A DNA stretch of 64,000 bases from Shinella curvata (GCF_022899935.1 NZ_JALJCJ010000002.1:1-64000); one strand, 5' to 3'; numbered from the stretch's first letter, positions 32,111-42,153 are shown. Numbers and translations: made by a program. Notes: generated by a model not told the origin, from the sequence alone.

Positions 32111-33205
32111 TCAGCTCCGTTCCGGGAAGAGCGCCTTCAGGCCTTCGGGGGAGGGCGTGGCGATGCCGCGCTCGGTGATGAGGCCGGTGATGAGGCGGGC
32201 GGGCGTGACGTCGAAGGCGGGGTTGGCGGCGGGGCTGCCCTCCGGCGAGATGCGCACGCTGGCAATCGAGCCGTCGGCGGCGCGGCCCTGCACGAAGCTC
32301 ACCTCGTCGGCGGTGCGCTCCTCGATCGGGATTTCCTTGACGCCGTCATGCACCGTCCAGTCGATGGTGGGCGAGGGCAGTGCGACATAGAAGGGCACGT
32401 CGTTGTCGCGCGCGGCAAGCGCCTTCAGATAGGTGCCGATCTTGTTGCAGACGTCGCCATTCGCCGTGGTGCGGTCGGTGCCGACGATCACCATGTCGAT
32501 ATCGCCATGCTGCATCAGGTGGCCGCCGGCATTGTCGACGATCAGCGTGTGCGGCACGCCGTGGCCGTTCATCTCCCAGGCGGTGAGATAGGCGCCCTGG
32601 TTGCGCGGGCGGGTCTCGTCGACATAGACGTGGACGGGAATGCCCGCCTCGACGGCCATGTAGATCGGCGCGGTCGCGGTGCCGTAATCGACGGTCGCAA
32701 GCCAGCCGGCATTGCAATGGGTGAGGATGCGTACGGGCTCACCCGACTTCTTCTTGGCGGCGATCTTGCGGATGACGTCGAGGCCATTTGCGCCGATGGC
32801 GCGGTTGAGCTCGACATCTTCTTCGGCAATTTCGGCGGCACGCGCATAGGCGGCGGCGGCGCGTTCAGCTTCCGGCAGCGGGCTGAGATGCTCGCGCATT
32901 GCATTCAGCGCCCAGCGCAGGTTGATGGCGGTCGGGCGCGTTTCGTTCAGCTCTTCCCAGACGGCATCGAGATGGGCGTCCGACGGGTCCTTGGCCATGG
33001 CGATGGCGACACCATAGGCGGCGGTGACGCCGATCAGCGGCGCGCCGCGCACCCACATGTCTCTGATAGCGACGGCGACATCGGCGACGGTCTTCAGCGT
33101 GACGACGCGGAATTCATGCGGCAACCAGCGCTGATCGATGATGTCGACGGCGCGGCCGTCCTCGTTCAGCCAGATCGTATGATAGTGGCGTTCTCCGACT
33201 TTCAC
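32111..33205 (-). CDS. mtnA: S-methyl-5-thioribose-1-phosphate isomerase family protein
   Basis: 364 residues with the MtnA signature: [20 protein letters not shown], the catalytic Cys in [39 protein letters not shown] and the catalytic Asp in [20 protein letters not shown]. It converts methylthioribose-1-P to methylthioribulose-1-P; paralogues act on 5-deoxyribose-1-P. The start overlaps the mtnK stop (ATGA). No mtnB, C, D or E gene is near, so the classical methionine salvage route does not continue from here. Confidence 0.95.
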   Translation of the reverse strand: MKVGERHYHTIWLNEDGRAVDIIDQRWLPHEFRVVTLKTVADVAVAIRDMWVRGAPLIGVTAAYGVAIAMAKDPSDAHLDAVWEELNETRPTAINLRWALNAMREHLSPLPEAERAAAAYARAAEIAEEDVELNRAIGANGLDVIRKIAAKKKSGEPVRILTHCNAGWLATVDYGTATAPIYMAVEAGIPVHVYVDETRPRNQGAYLTAWEMNGHGVPHTLIVDNAGGHLMQHGDIDMVIVGTDRTTANGDVCNKIGTYLKALAARDNDVPFYVALPSPTIDWTVHDGVKEIPIEERTADEVSFVQGRAADGSIASVRISPEGSPAANPAFDVTPARLITGLITERGIATPSPEGLKALFPERS

Positions 33206-34473
33206 GCGAGGATCTCCTTTTCAAGCCGCTCCACCGTCTCGCGGATATCGCGGAGGCTGTGGATGCGCTGCCGGTTGACGGCGAGGTGACGCCCGAACTT
33301 CAGCGCCTTGCTTTCGCAGGGCGCGCGGCGGTCGGGGTCGGCGATGGTTTCGAAATCGGCATTGTGAGCAAGGCCGAGGATGCGGCGATGGATCTCGATG
33401 CCTGCAAAGCCGAGCATTTCACGCCAGATCTCGTCGATGACGATGTTGAGCGCCTGCTCGGCGGCGAGCGGGTCATTGCGGTCCTCGAAGAGGCTGGCCT
33501 GATAGAGGATGCCCTTGCGTTCGGTGCGCCAGAGATGGGAAAATTCGGCACGGAACGCCTCCCAGAGCGTATCGATCGTATCGAGCAGGTAGGCGCGCAT
33601 GCTGTCGCGCGCGCCGGGGGAGGCTTCGTGGCCGGCCTGCGAGAAATAGCTCATCCAGAAATTGGCGATCAGCATGCCGACATCGAAGCTGATCGGGCCG
33701 TAGAAGGCGAATTCCGGGTCGATGACGCGGGTCTCGTCGTCGGTCACCATGACGGAGCCGGTGTGCAGGTCGCCATGGCAGAGCGTTTCGGCCTTGGCGG
33801 AGAACAGATGTTTCAGCCGCTGTGCCTCGACCTTGAGGTCGCGATCGGCACGCAGTTCGGCAACGAGCGGATCGAGTTGCGGCGTGGTGTGACGGTTGAG
33901 CGCGGCTTCGAAATAGGGATCGGAGAAGACGAGATTTTCCGAGATGTCGCAAAGCTCGACATTGTCGGAAAACAGCGCGACATCCGCCTTCTTCTCGCGC
34001 GTCACCATGGAGAGATCGGAGCCGCGGAACAGCGTGCGGGCGACGAAGAGGCCGAGGTCGCGGCCGATCTTCGGCAGCTCCCGGCCATCGATCAGCGCGC
34101 GGCGCAGGATGACATGCGGCGTCAGGAACTCCATGACGATGATGGCCTGCGCCTCGTCGAAGAAGAGGATATCAGGCACCATGCCGGGATCGCGCGCGCC
34201 CTGGCGCTTCAGCGCGTGATATTCGAAGAAGGAGCGCTTCAGCGGCAGCGGCCAGCTCTCGCCGACGAGGCGCACATAGGGCAGCGCCTGCTTGACGATG
34301 ACGGCGCCCGTTTCGCCCGTGACGATGAAAACCAGATTGAGGTTACCGTCACCGACTTCCTTGACCATCCAGCGCGACCTATCGCTGCCGATCTTCTCGG
34401 TGAGGGCGGCATTGTTGCCAAGCCTTTCCGGCAATGTCTCGGCGCTCAGCGCTTCGAAGACGGGACTGCTCAT
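33202..34473 (-). CDS. mtnK: S-methyl-5-thioribose kinase family protein
   Basis: 423 residues, ATG 34473 behind AGGAGGAG. MtnK features are [20 protein letters not shown] (P-loop-like), [20 protein letters not shown], the catalytic loop [20 protein letters not shown] and [20 protein letters not shown] (metal DxE). It phosphorylates C1 of 5-methylthioribose, and in some organisms 5-deoxyribose. It heads the operon mtnK-mtnA-tktN-tktC-RLP and is divergent from the sugar ABC importer, with a long dyad operator between them. Confidence 0.95.
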   Translation of the reverse strand: MSSPVFEALSAETLPERLGNNAALTEKIGSDRSRWMVKEVGDGNLNLVFIVTGETGAVIVKQALPYVRLVGESWPLPLKRSFFEYHALKRQGARDPGMVPDILFFDEAQAIIVMEFLTPHVILRRALIDGRELPKIGRDLGLFVARTLFRGSDLSMVTREKKADVALFSDNVELCDISENLVFSDPYFEAALNRHTTPQLDPLVAELRADRDLKVEAQRLKHLFSAKAETLCHGDLHTGSVMVTDDETRVIDPEFAFYGPISFDVGMLIANFWMSYFSQAGHEASPGARDSMRAYLLDTIDTLWEAFRAEFSHLWRTERKGILYQASLFEDRNDPLAAEQALNIVIDEIWREMLGFAGIEIHRRILGLAHNADFETIADPDRRAPCESKALKFGRHLAVNRQRIHSLRDIRETVERLEKEILA

Positions 34474-34553
34474 GATGTTCTCCTCCTGCGCACGGGGCTG
34501 CCTCCATTGCCTGCCGCCGTGCCGTTCATGCCCACAGCTAAGGCATCATTCTG

Positions 34554-34580
34554 TCAAATGTCAACGGCCTTGACATTTGA
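34554..34580. promoter_or_regulatory. Dyad operator between mtnK operon and sugar ABC operon
   Basis: TCAAATGTCAA (34554-34564) and TTGACATTTGA (34570-34580) are perfect inverted repeats of 11 bp around 5 bases. The site lies 40 bases before the ATPase gene and 81 before mtnK, placed to control both. TTGACATT also occurs at 42156-42163 before the SorC-type regulator. Confidence 0.8.
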
Positions 34581-34619
34581 TGAGAGCCTATCCTAACGTG
34601 GCGTCATTGGGAGGATTGA

Positions 34620-36134
34620 ATGAGCGAACAGGCAGTGTTTCGCATTGAGGGCGTGCGCAAATCCTTTGGCCCGGTACCGGTGCTTCAGGGTGTGGACCTC
34701 GACCTCAAGGCAGGCGCAGTGACGGTTTTGATGGGCGCCAACGGTGCCGGCAAATCCACGCTCGTGCGCATCCTCTCCGGCGTCTACACAAGGGACGCCG
34801 GCACGATCACGCTGGCGGGTACGGCCTTCGAACCGGCAACGCCGGCCGAGGCGATCCGCGCCGGTGTCGTCACGGTGCACCAGAACATCAATGACGGCGT
34901 CGTCGCCGATCTGGACGTCGCGACCAATCTCACGCTCGACCGGCTGAACGGTCGAGGTGCGCGGCTGTTCTTCAATCCGCGCCGGGTGCGCCGCGAGGCG
35001 GCTGCCGTCGCCTCGCGCATGGGCCTGTCGATCGACCTTACCGCCAATATCAACGACCTGACGCTGGCCGACCGCCAGATGGTGGCCATCGCGCGCGCCA
35101 TGGCGCATGAGCCGAAGGTGCTGATCCTCGACGAGCCGACCTCGTCGCTGTCGAGCGCGGAGGCCGACCGGCTGTTCGATCTCGTCGATCGCCTCAAGGC
35201 GCGCGGCGTCGCCATACTCTATATCTCGCACCGCATGTCGGATATCCGGCGCCTCGCCGACAGCATTCTTGCGCTGCGCGACGGCCGCATTACCGGTCGT
35301 TTCGAGGGGCCGGAGCTCGACTATGAAGGCGCGGTCAATGCCATGCTTGGCCGCAAGGTTTCGGCAGGCCAGGTGGCCGTGCGTGAGGCGGGCCGTCCGG
35401 TCTTCAGCGTGCGCGGGCTGAAACTCTCCGAACAGACGCGACCCTTCGATTTCGATCTCGGTGACGGCGAGATCGTCGCCGTCACCGGCCTTGTCGGCGT
35501 CGGCAAGACGGCGCTTGCTGAAACCCTGTTTGGCGCGCGTGCGCCGGCGGCCGGCGAGATGACGCTGGACGGCAAGCGCTATGCGCCAAAGACGACGGGG
35601 CAGGCGATTGCCCAGGGTGTCTTCCTTGTCGCCAAGGACCGCGCGATCAGCGGCATCGTGCCGGATTTCAATATCTACGAGAATATCAGCCTGCCGTTCC
35701 TGCGTCGTCTTTCGTCTTTCGGCATTGCCAGTCGGCGTGCGGAAAAGACCAAGGCCCGCCAGCAGATTTCGGCGCTGGGCGTCGTCTGCCGCAGCGAGCG
35801 CGACGAGATGCAGACGCTGTCGGGCGGCAACCAGCAGAAGGTCATGGTCGGCCGCTGGCTGTCCGAACCCTCGCGCCTCCTGATCCTCGATGAACCCTTC
35901 CAGGGCGTCGACATCGCCGCCCGCCGCGATATCGGCGAGAAACTGCGCGCGTCTGCGGCGGGGCGCACCACCATTCTTTTCCTGACGGAACTCGACGAAG
36001 CCTTCGAGGTCGCCGACCGCATCCTGGTGATGTCGGAACAGACCATCGTCGGCGAGCACCGCAATGCCGACATCGATGTCGAGCGGCTGCTCTCCGAGAT
36101 CGCCGGGCAATTCTATCAACAGGTCAGTGCATGA
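34620..36134 (+). CDS. Ribose-type sugar ABC transporter ATPase (two nucleotide-binding domains)
   Basis: 504 residues, ATG 34620 with GGGAGG. The first NBD has Walker A GANGAGKST and Walker B LILDEPTSSLS. Its signature region is degenerate (NDLTLADRQMVAIARAM). The second has a degenerate P-loop (GLVGVGKTAL), signature LSGGNQQKVMVGRWL and LILDEPFQGVD. This tandem plan is that of RbsA/LsrA-type carbohydrate importers. It leads the operon ATPase-permease-binding protein. Confidence 0.94.
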   Translation: MSEQAVFRIEGVRKSFGPVPVLQGVDLDLKAGAVTVLMGANGAGKSTLVRILSGVYTRDAGTITLAGTAFEPATPAEAIRAGVVTVHQNINDGVVADLDVATNLTLDRLNGRGARLFFNPRRVRREAAAVASRMGLSIDLTANINDLTLADRQMVAIARAMAHEPKVLILDEPTSSLSSAEADRLFDLVDRLKARGVAILYISHRMSDIRRLADSILALRDGRITGRFEGPELDYEGAVNAMLGRKVSAGQVAVREAGRPVFSVRGLKLSEQTRPFDFDLGDGEIVAVTGLVGVGKTALAETLFGARAPAAGEMTLDGKRYAPKTTGQAIAQGVFLVAKDRAISGIVPDFNIYENISLPFLRRLSSFGIASRRAEKTKARQQISALGVVCRSERDEMQTLSGGNQQKVMVGRWLSEPSRLLILDEPFQGVDIAARRDIGEKLRASAAGRTTILFLTELDEAFEVADRILVMSEQTIVGEHRNADIDVERLLSEIAGQFYQQVSA

Positions 36135-37192
36135 TGACGAGCGAACAGAGCAACTCCGCCGCAAACGCAGCCACGGGCGCCGTCCCGCCGGCCGCCTTCA
36201 ACATCCGGGAAACCGCGATCAAATACGGCTTCCTCGTGCTGCTCGCCGGCATGGTGCTCTATTTCTCGGCGGTGACGGGCGGTTTCGCCTCGCCGCAGAG
36301 CGCGGTCTTCATCCTGCAATCCGTGTCGATAACAGGCATTCTGGCGCTCGGCGTCACCGCGACGCTCGTTGTCGGTGGCTTCGACCTTTCCATCGGCTCC
36401 GTCGCGACCACGGCCATGATGGCCTCGTCCTATGTGATGGTGGTCATGGGCGGTGATGCGCTGACGGCGACGCTCGTCTGCCTTGCCGTCGGCGTGCTCG
36501 TCGGCCTGATTAACGGCATCATCATCGTCTATATGCGCGTGCCGGATCTTCTGGCGACGCTCGGCATGATGTTCCTGCTGCTCGGCCTCCAGCGCATCCC
36601 GACCGAGGGCCGCTCGATTGCGACCGGCATGACGCTGCCCGACGGTTCGACGGCGACCGGCGCCTTCAGCCCGGCCTTCCTGGCGCTCGGCCGCCATCGC
36701 TTCGATCTGATCCTGCCCAATCTCGTGCCGGTCTCGGTGGTCGTGCTGATCGTGCTCGCCATCGTCATCTGGTTCTTCCTCGAATACACCCGCTTCGGCC
36801 GCATGATGTATGCCGTCGGCTCCAACGAGCGCGCGGCCAGCCTCGCCGGTGCGCCGGTCAATGCCTACAAGATCTCGGCCTATATCATCTCCGGCGTCTT
36901 CGCTTCGATCGGCGGCATCCTGCTTGCCGCCCGGCTCGGGCGCGGCGATATCGCCTCGGGCAACAACCTGCTGCTCGATGCCGTGGCGGCAGCACTCATC
37001 GGTTTCGCTGTGCTCGGTGCCGCCAAGCCGAATGCCTTCGGCACGGCCATCGGCGCGCTCTTCGTGGGTATCCTGCTGCAGGGCCTGACGATGATGAACG
37101 CGCCTTACTACACCCAGGATTTCGTCAAGGGCGCCGTGCTCGTCATCGCCCTGATCTTCACCTTTGCGCTCTCGAAAAGAGGCAAACGCTGA
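36131..37192 (+). CDS. Ribose-type sugar ABC permease
   Basis: 353 residues, the start overlapping the ATPase stop. About nine or ten membrane helices start near residue 33. RbsC-family blocks are LGVTATLVVGGFDLSIGSVA, RVPDLLATLGMMFLLLGLQR, YTRFGRMMYAVGSNERAASL and ARLGRGDIASGNNLLLDAVA. It forms a homodimeric pore for a pentose-like sugar, probably the substrate of the divergent MtnK. Confidence 0.94.
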   Translation: MMTSEQSNSAANAATGAVPPAAFNIRETAIKYGFLVLLAGMVLYFSAVTGGFASPQSAVFILQSVSITGILALGVTATLVVGGFDLSIGSVATTAMMASSYVMVVMGGDALTATLVCLAVGVLVGLINGIIIVYMRVPDLLATLGMMFLLLGLQRIPTEGRSIATGMTLPDGSTATGAFSPAFLALGRHRFDLILPNLVPVSVVVLIVLAIVIWFFLEYTRFGRMMYAVGSNERAASLAGAPVNAYKISAYIISGVFASIGGILLAARLGRGDIASGNNLLLDAVAAALIGFAVLGAAKPNAFGTAIGALFVGILLQGLTMMNAPYYTQDFVKGAVLVIALIFTFALSKRGKR

Positions 37193-37240
37193 GGGGGAGC
37201 CTCGGCGGATAACCAAAGTTCACCAGTGGAGGAGACTGAC

Positions 37241-38284
37241 ATGAATTTTACGCGTAGAACCCTGGGCAAGCTGACGCTCGGGCTGATGGCCGCGGCATCG
37301 TTTGCCGTGCCGTCCTTTGCGGCGGACATGCCCAAGCCGTTCGACAAGCCCGGCGACGTCAAGATCGCGCTCGTGCGCTACCTCTCGACCGGCGACTTCT
37401 TTCAGTCCTATCTGGCTGGCGTGGAAGCGCAGGCCAAGGCGCTCGGCGTCCAGCTTCAGGTCTTCGACAGCCGTCAGGATGCGGCACTCCAGGCCGACAT
37501 GGTCGACCAGGCGATCGCGCTCGGCGTGCAGGGCATCATCATCCAGCACGGCCTGACGGAATCCATGAAGGAAGCCGCCCAGCGTGCGGTCGATGCCGGC
37601 ATCAAGGTCGTCGCCTTCGACGTCAATGTCGAAAACGACAAGATCCCGCAGGTCGAGCAGTCCGACCGTGACCTCGCCCGCCTCGCGCTCGAGCAGGCGA
37701 TCAAAGACAATGGTGAGAGCTTCAAGGCTGGTTACGTCTATGTCGCCGGCATTGCGCCGCTCGACCGCCGCGACGAGACCTGGAAGGAGTTCAAGGCGAA
37801 GTATTCGGGCATCAACGAGGCCGCCCAGTTCGGCACGATGGACAACCCGATCGCCAACTCCGTCGCCAACCAGGCGCGCTCGGTGATCTCCGCCAACCCC
37901 GACATCACCGTGATGTTCGCCCCCTATGACGAATTCGCCAAGGGCGTGAAGATCGCCGTCGACGAAGCGGGCCTGTCCTCCAGCGTCAAGATCTACTCGG
38001 CCGACATTTCCACGTCCGATATCGCTGCGATGCGCGAATCCGGCTCGGCCTGGGCTGCGACGGCCGCGACGAACCCGGCCGTTGTCGGTCAGGTCTCGGT
38101 GCGCTCGCTCGCCATGCTGCTCGCCGGTGAAGATCCGGGCAAGCAGGTCATCGTGCCGCCGACGTTGATCACCCAGAAGGACCTGAACGACCAGGACATC
38201 AAGAACATGGAAGAGCTCGGCACCAAGCTGCCGCAGTTCGCCCATGCCGATGTCGCCATGCCCGCATGGATGCCGAAGCCCTGA
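37241..38284 (+). CDS. Periplasmic sugar-binding protein (RbsB-like)
   Basis: 347 residues from ATG 37241 behind GGAGGAGA. Signal peptide MNFTRRTLGKLTLGLMAAAS ends at SFA/AD. The periplasmic type I fold is seen in FFQSYLAGVEAQAKALGVQL, QALGVQG-like IALGVQGIIIQHGLTESMKE and VKIYSADISTSDIAAMRESG. It should give the importer its specificity. The ligand cannot be read from the sequence; the operon context points to a 5-modified ribose. Strong terminator downstream. Confidence 0.92.
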   Translation: MNFTRRTLGKLTLGLMAAASFAVPSFAADMPKPFDKPGDVKIALVRYLSTGDFFQSYLAGVEAQAKALGVQLQVFDSRQDAALQADMVDQAIALGVQGIIIQHGLTESMKEAAQRAVDAGIKVVAFDVNVENDKIPQVEQSDRDLARLALEQAIKDNGESFKAGYVYVAGIAPLDRRDETWKEFKAKYSGINEAAQFGTMDNPIANSVANQARSVISANPDITVMFAPYDEFAKGVKIAVDEAGLSSSVKIYSADISTSDIAAMRESGSAWAATAATNPAVVGQVSVRSLAMLLAGEDPGKQVIVPPTLITQKDLNDQDIKNMEELGTKLPQFAHADVAMPAWMPKP

Positions 38285-38305
38285 TTTCGGCATATGGAAT
38301 GAAGA

Positions 38306-38338
38306 AGGGGCGGTCCATCGGGCCGCCCCTTTTTATTT
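38306..38338 (+). terminator. Rho-independent terminator of the sugar ABC operon
   Basis: AGGGGCGGTCC (38306-38316), loop ATC, GGGCCGCCCCT (38320-38330), an 11-bp stem with one G-T pair. It is followed by TTTTATTT. Confidence 0.9.
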
Positions 38339-38343
38339 GCGTG

Positions 38344-38368
38344 CAAGATATCCCAAGCGTATATCTTG
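38344..38368. promoter_or_regulatory. Dyad operator of vapBC
   Basis: CAAGATAT (38344-38351) and ATATCTTG (38361-38368) are perfect 8-bp inverted repeats with a 9-base spacer. A further GATATC follows. It lies 20 bases before the antitoxin ATG, as expected for VapBC autoregulation. Confidence 0.65.
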
Positions 38369-38388
38369 ATATCTGAAGGAGATATTCG

Positions 38389-38634
38389 ATGGCGCTCTTT
38401 ATTCGTGACGACGAGGTCGATGCGCTTGCCGCCCAGCTGCAAAAAGCCATGAACGCCCCGACGAAGAAGGAAGCGGTGCGCCGTGCGTTGCGAAACGAAC
38501 TTGACCGCGAAAAGCACAAGGCATCGCTGCGGGAGAGGCTTGCACCTCTTCAGGAGAGGGTCGCGACGTGGGGCAAGCCTGATCCGAACTTCGACATGAA
38601 AAAGTTCACGGATGAGATGTGGGACGATCTCTGA
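38389..38634 (+). CDS. vapB: VapB-type antitoxin
   Basis: 81 residues, ATG 38389 behind AAGGAGA. The N-terminus MALFIRDDEVDALAAQLQKA and TKKEAVRRALRNELDREKHK resembles the VapB/Rv0623 family with a ribbon-helix-helix-like DNA-binding part. The acidic C-terminus (DPNFDMKKFTDEMWDDL) would block the toxin. The stop overlaps the toxin start by one base (TGATG). Confidence 0.85.
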   Translation: MALFIRDDEVDALAAQLQKAMNAPTKKEAVRRALRNELDREKHKASLRERLAPLQERVATWGKPDPNFDMKKFTDEMWDDL

Positions 38635-39047
38635 TGTTCATTGACGCCTCCGCAATCGTCGCCGTGATGACGCGCGAGCCGGGCTGGGAGGACATCGTCG
38701 AGCGGCTTGACGGAAGTGAAACGAGCTTTTCGGTCAGTTCATTGGCTCGTTTCGAGGCTGTGCTCGCACTGGCAAGAAAACAGCCTTCAAGTTCGGACAA
38801 GCGGCAGGCGATTGCGTCCGCGCGTGAGGCGGTAGCGAATTTCTTGTCCGAGATTGGAGCGGACGAAATCACGGTGACGCCTCGGATCGGCGAACTCGCT
38901 CTGGATGCGGCGATGGCCTACGGCAGAACCGCCGGTCACCCGGCGGCTCTGAATTTCGGCGATTGCTTCGCGTACGCCTGTGCGAAGGCGCTTGGCGTCC
39001 CTCTTGCCTATAAGGGCGACGACTTCGCCCAGACGGACCTCGCCTGA
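38634..39047 (+). CDS. vapC: VapC-type PIN-domain ribonuclease toxin
   Basis: 137 residues starting MFIDASAIVAVMTREPGWED at ATG 38634. PIN acidic residues are present: Asp4, Glu in LARFEAVLAL, Asp in LNFGDCFAYACAKALGVPLA and Asp in YKGDDFAQTDL. VapC toxins cleave RNA, often initiator tRNA, when VapB is degraded. The pair sits between the sugar importer and the aldolase gene of an otherwise continuous catabolic island. Confidence 0.9.
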   Translation: MFIDASAIVAVMTREPGWEDIVERLDGSETSFSVSSLARFEAVLALARKQPSSSDKRQAIASAREAVANFLSEIGADEITVTPRIGELALDAAMAYGRTAGHPAALNFGDCFAYACAKALGVPLAYKGDDFAQTDLA

Positions 39048-39053
39048 TCTCCG

Positions 39054-41108
39054 CTAGCGCATCGCCGCGGCGATATTGCCGCCATCGACGGTCGTAACGT
39101 CGGCGGTGGTGCGTTCGGCGAGGGCGTGATGCACGAAGGCGCGGGCGACGTCTTCGGCGGTCACTTCGAGGCCGAGCAGGTTGCCGCCCATATAGTCCTT
39201 GACGGAGAGGCCGCGGGCGGCGGCGCGGTTGGCGATCATCTCATCGTTCAGCAGGCCGGATCGGATGCGGTCGGCATTGACGGCGTTGACGCGGATATTG
39301 TCGGCGCCGTGTTCCAGCGCGTATTGCCGTGAGAGGAAGAGCGTCGCGGCCTTCGGCAGGCCGTAGGCGCCGAACTTTGCGCCGGGATTGACCGCCTGTT
39401 TGGAAGCGTTGAACAGCAGCACGCCGCCGGTCTTCTGCGCCTTCATGATACGAACGGCATTCTGCGCCACCGTCTGGTGGGCAAAGAAGTTCAGTTCGAA
39501 ACTCTTGCGCAGCAGGGCGTCATCCATCGTGGCGATCGGGCTTTCCCAGGCGGCACCTGCGTTGGAAACCACGATATCGACACCGCCAAAGGTGGAGATC
39601 GCCTTGTCGAAGGCAGTGCGGACGGAGACGGGATCGGTGATATCGCAGGCGATGCCGATGGAGTTGTTGCCGGCCGTCTTGGCGACCGCTGCCGCCTTCT
39701 CGCCATCGAGATCGAGTGCCACGACATGGGCGCCTTCGGCCGCGAAAGCCTTGACGACGGCAGCGCCGATGGCGCCAGCCCCGCCGGTGACGACGGCGAC
39801 CTGGCCGGTGAAGGGCTTCGGCTTGGCGCCGGCGAGCTTCGCCTGTTCCAGCGACCAGTATTCGAGATCGAAGAGATCGGGACGGCTGACCGGCTCGAAG
39901 CGGCCGACGGATTCGGCATCGCGTGCCGCCTCGATCCACATCTCGCCGACATCGACGGCGATGGTCGCATCCTTGAAGGTCCGGCCGTGGCCGAACATGC
40001 CGAGACCCGGCACCAGTGTCAGGCGCGGCATGGGATCGAGCATGATGCGCTTGACGTCGTCGCGGGCGTCGTTGCTGTGGAAGTATTCGGTGTAATCGGC
40101 GGCGAAGGCGGCGACGTGCTGGTCGATGACCGCGCGGTAGCCTGCGAGATCATCGCTAACCGGGGCCGGCAGCACCATCGGGCCGGTCTTGATGCGGATG
40201 GAGAGGTCGGGCGTCGAGACCCCGCGCGCTGCCATGTCCTTGACTTCGGCTGCGTTGACGAAATCGAGAATGGCCGGTGAGGCGCGGAAGATGCTGACCA
40301 TGCGGTCGTAGCGGCCTTCACCTTTGTCGACGGCGACGGCGCCGCGCAGCATCGGGGCGATATCGGCCGGGCTTGCAAGCTTTGCGGGCAGGGTGGCCGG
40401 CGTGAAGGGATTGCGGCCGTTTTTCCTGACGTGATCCTCGGCGACCGTGACGTAGTGGATCATCCGGTCATAGGCTTCCTTCGCGGTGTCGCCGAAGGTG
40501 AAGATGCCGTGTTTGTCGAGGATCAGGCCCTCGACCGTCGGGTCCTGCTCGAACACTTCGGCAGCGGCCTTTGCGAGCGCGAAGCCCGGCATGATATAGG
40601 GCACAAAGCCCATCTTCGTGCCGAACAGCTCGGCGCTGATTTCGCGGCTCTTCGCCTGGTCTGCGATGGCGAGAATGGCGGTCGAGTGGGTGTGGTCAAC
40701 AAATTTGTGCGGCAGGAAGGCGTGTAGCAGCGCTTCCACCGACGGGTTCGGGGCTGCGGGATCGATGAGATTGGCGCGCAGCAGCGTCACCATGTCCTCG
40801 TCCGAGAGTTTGTCGAGCTTGCGGCTTTTCAGCAGCGCGGTGATCTTCACGGCAGGCAGGCCCGGTGGCTCGATCGTGCCCATGTCCCAGCCGCTGCCCT
40901 TGACGCAGAGCACGGCGTGCGTGTCGCCAACGAGATCGGTCACTTCGGTCTTTACGGAGGTGTTGCCGCCGCCATGCAGCACGAGCCGCGGCTCGCCGCC
41001 GAGCAGGCGGGTCGTATAGGTGCGCAGCGCCAGATCGCGGTTGACGCCCTTTGCGGCATAGTTCGCTACGACCTTTTCCGCCTCGTCGTCGCGCCAGAGA
41101 TTTTCCAT
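39054..41108 (-). CDS. Bifunctional class II aldolase / short-chain dehydrogenase
   Basis: 684 residues from ATG 41108 (GGGAGG upstream), starting MENLWRDDEAEKVVANYAAK. The N-terminal class II aldolase/adducin domain (about 30-420) has LVLHGGGNTSVK, the zinc ligands in VDHTHSTAILAIADQ and DKHGIFTFGD. The C-terminal SDR (about 430-684) has TGGAGAIGAAVVKAFAAEGA, NAGAAW and YGLPK with Tyr/Lys. This is the RhaD-type fusion known for L-rhamnulose-1-P cleavage to DHAP and lactaldehyde plus aldehyde oxidation. Next to mtnK/mtnA it could instead cleave 5-methylthio- or 5-deoxyribulose-1-P. Confidence 0.9.
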   Translation of the reverse strand: MENLWRDDEAEKVVANYAAKGVNRDLALRTYTTRLLGGEPRLVLHGGGNTSVKTEVTDLVGDTHAVLCVKGSGWDMGTIEPPGLPAVKITALLKSRKLDKLSDEDMVTLLRANLIDPAAPNPSVEALLHAFLPHKFVDHTHSTAILAIADQAKSREISAELFGTKMGFVPYIMPGFALAKAAAEVFEQDPTVEGLILDKHGIFTFGDTAKEAYDRMIHYVTVAEDHVRKNGRNPFTPATLPAKLASPADIAPMLRGAVAVDKGEGRYDRMVSIFRASPAILDFVNAAEVKDMAARGVSTPDLSIRIKTGPMVLPAPVSDDLAGYRAVIDQHVAAFAADYTEYFHSNDARDDVKRIMLDPMPRLTLVPGLGMFGHGRTFKDATIAVDVGEMWIEAARDAESVGRFEPVSRPDLFDLEYWSLEQAKLAGAKPKPFTGQVAVVTGGAGAIGAAVVKAFAAEGAHVVALDLDGEKAAAVAKTAGNNSIGIACDITDPVSVRTAFDKAISTFGGVDIVVSNAGAAWESPIATMDDALLRKSFELNFFAHQTVAQNAVRIMKAQKTGGVLLFNASKQAVNPGAKFGAYGLPKAATLFLSRQYALEHGADNIRVNAVNADRIRSGLLNDEMIANRAAARGLSVKDYMGGNLLGLEVTAEDVARAFVHHALAERTTADVTTVDGGNIAAAMR

Positions 41109-41167
41109 CGTGTCAGCCTCCCGATAAACCGGCCCTGCCGGCATCGGCGGACCCAAACAGTCTTGGT

Positions 41168-42133
41168 TCAAGCCTTGCCCGAACCACCCTTTTCCCAGCG
41201 TTCCAGAATGCGGCGCGCCATCGACGTGGTGACGATGAGATGCGAGACGAAGCCGCCCTTCAGCGCCGCCATCAGCGGCTCGAACTTGTTGTCTTCCTGC
41301 ACGACGAGCATGCGCTTGCGAATCGCTCTGATAGAATCGAGATCGGCGGAAATGCAGCGCCGGTTGTGGTTGCAGTCCATCCACTGGCCGTCATGGTCGA
41401 TCAGCTGGCCGGCGATGACGCCGGCCGCACCCTTTTCGCCCATGGCATGCATGTCGGCGGCCGACAGCGCGCCGCATTTGACGAGGTGGCTATCATCCTC
41501 GATGCCGCCGACGGAATAGAGCGCGAGATTGCAATCCGAGATCGTCGCAAGCTGTTCCTTGATGACGGGTTCGCCGCGCAGTTCCTCGGCAAGACGCTCG
41601 GAGGACAGCACGAGCGGTGCATAGAAATTGATGCCCTCGGCATTCAGCCGCCGGGCGATTTCCGTGGTGCATTGGTCCGGGCGGTAGGAATAGGGCGCGC
41701 CGAGATTGCCGCAGAGCTGCACGACGGTGACGCCGCGCAGGTCGGCGAAGGGCATGACATCGGCGATGTGATAGACGGTGCGGCCCCAGGCCACGCCGAT
41801 CCGGTCGCCCTTGTTGATGAGCTCGAGAAAGACTGAAGCCGCAACGACAGGCATTTCCGCCGCGGGATCCATCGCCTGGCGGTCTTCCGGCACCAGCCAG
41901 GCCGTGGTCAGCCCCGTGGCGTCTTCCAGCTCGCGCGCCAGCACGTCGTCGGAAAACAGTTCCGAGGAGGTCGAGATCGTGACGATCCCCATCTCGCGCG
42001 CCTTGCGCAGATACATGGCGATCGAGGCGCGGGAGATGCCGAGCCGCTGCGCGACTTCGTCCTGCCGCAGGCCATGCGTGTAATAGAGCCAAGCGGCCTT
42101 GTGAATGATCTGGTCGTTCGGTCGGACAGGCAT
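41168..42133 (-). CDS. SorC/DeoR-type sugar-binding transcriptional regulator
   Basis: 321 residues from ATG 42133 (MPVRPNDQIIHKAAWLYYTH). ATGs further upstream would overlap its own operator. The HTH is GLRQDEVAQRLGISRASIAM. The C-terminal sugar-phosphate-binding domain shows RIGVAWGRTVYHIADVMPF, VTVVQLCGNLGAP and EKGAAGVIAGQLIDHDGQ. SorC regulators respond to phosphorylated sugars. It precedes the aldolase/SDR gene by 59 bases in one operon. The half-site shared with 34554-34580 indicates that it governs the whole island. Confidence 0.88.
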   Translation of the reverse strand: MPVRPNDQIIHKAAWLYYTHGLRQDEVAQRLGISRASIAMYLRKAREMGIVTISTSSELFSDDVLARELEDATGLTTAWLVPEDRQAMDPAAEMPVVAASVFLELINKGDRIGVAWGRTVYHIADVMPFADLRGVTVVQLCGNLGAPYSYRPDQCTTEIARRLNAEGINFYAPLVLSSERLAEELRGEPVIKEQLATISDCNLALYSVGGIEDDSHLVKCGALSAADMHAMGEKGAAGVIAGQLIDHDGQWMDCNHNRRCISADLDSIRAIRKRMLVVQEDNKFEPLMAALKGGFVSHLIVTTSMARRILERWEKGGSGKA

Positions 42134-42153
42134 CAGGGTTCTTTCATCGGATG

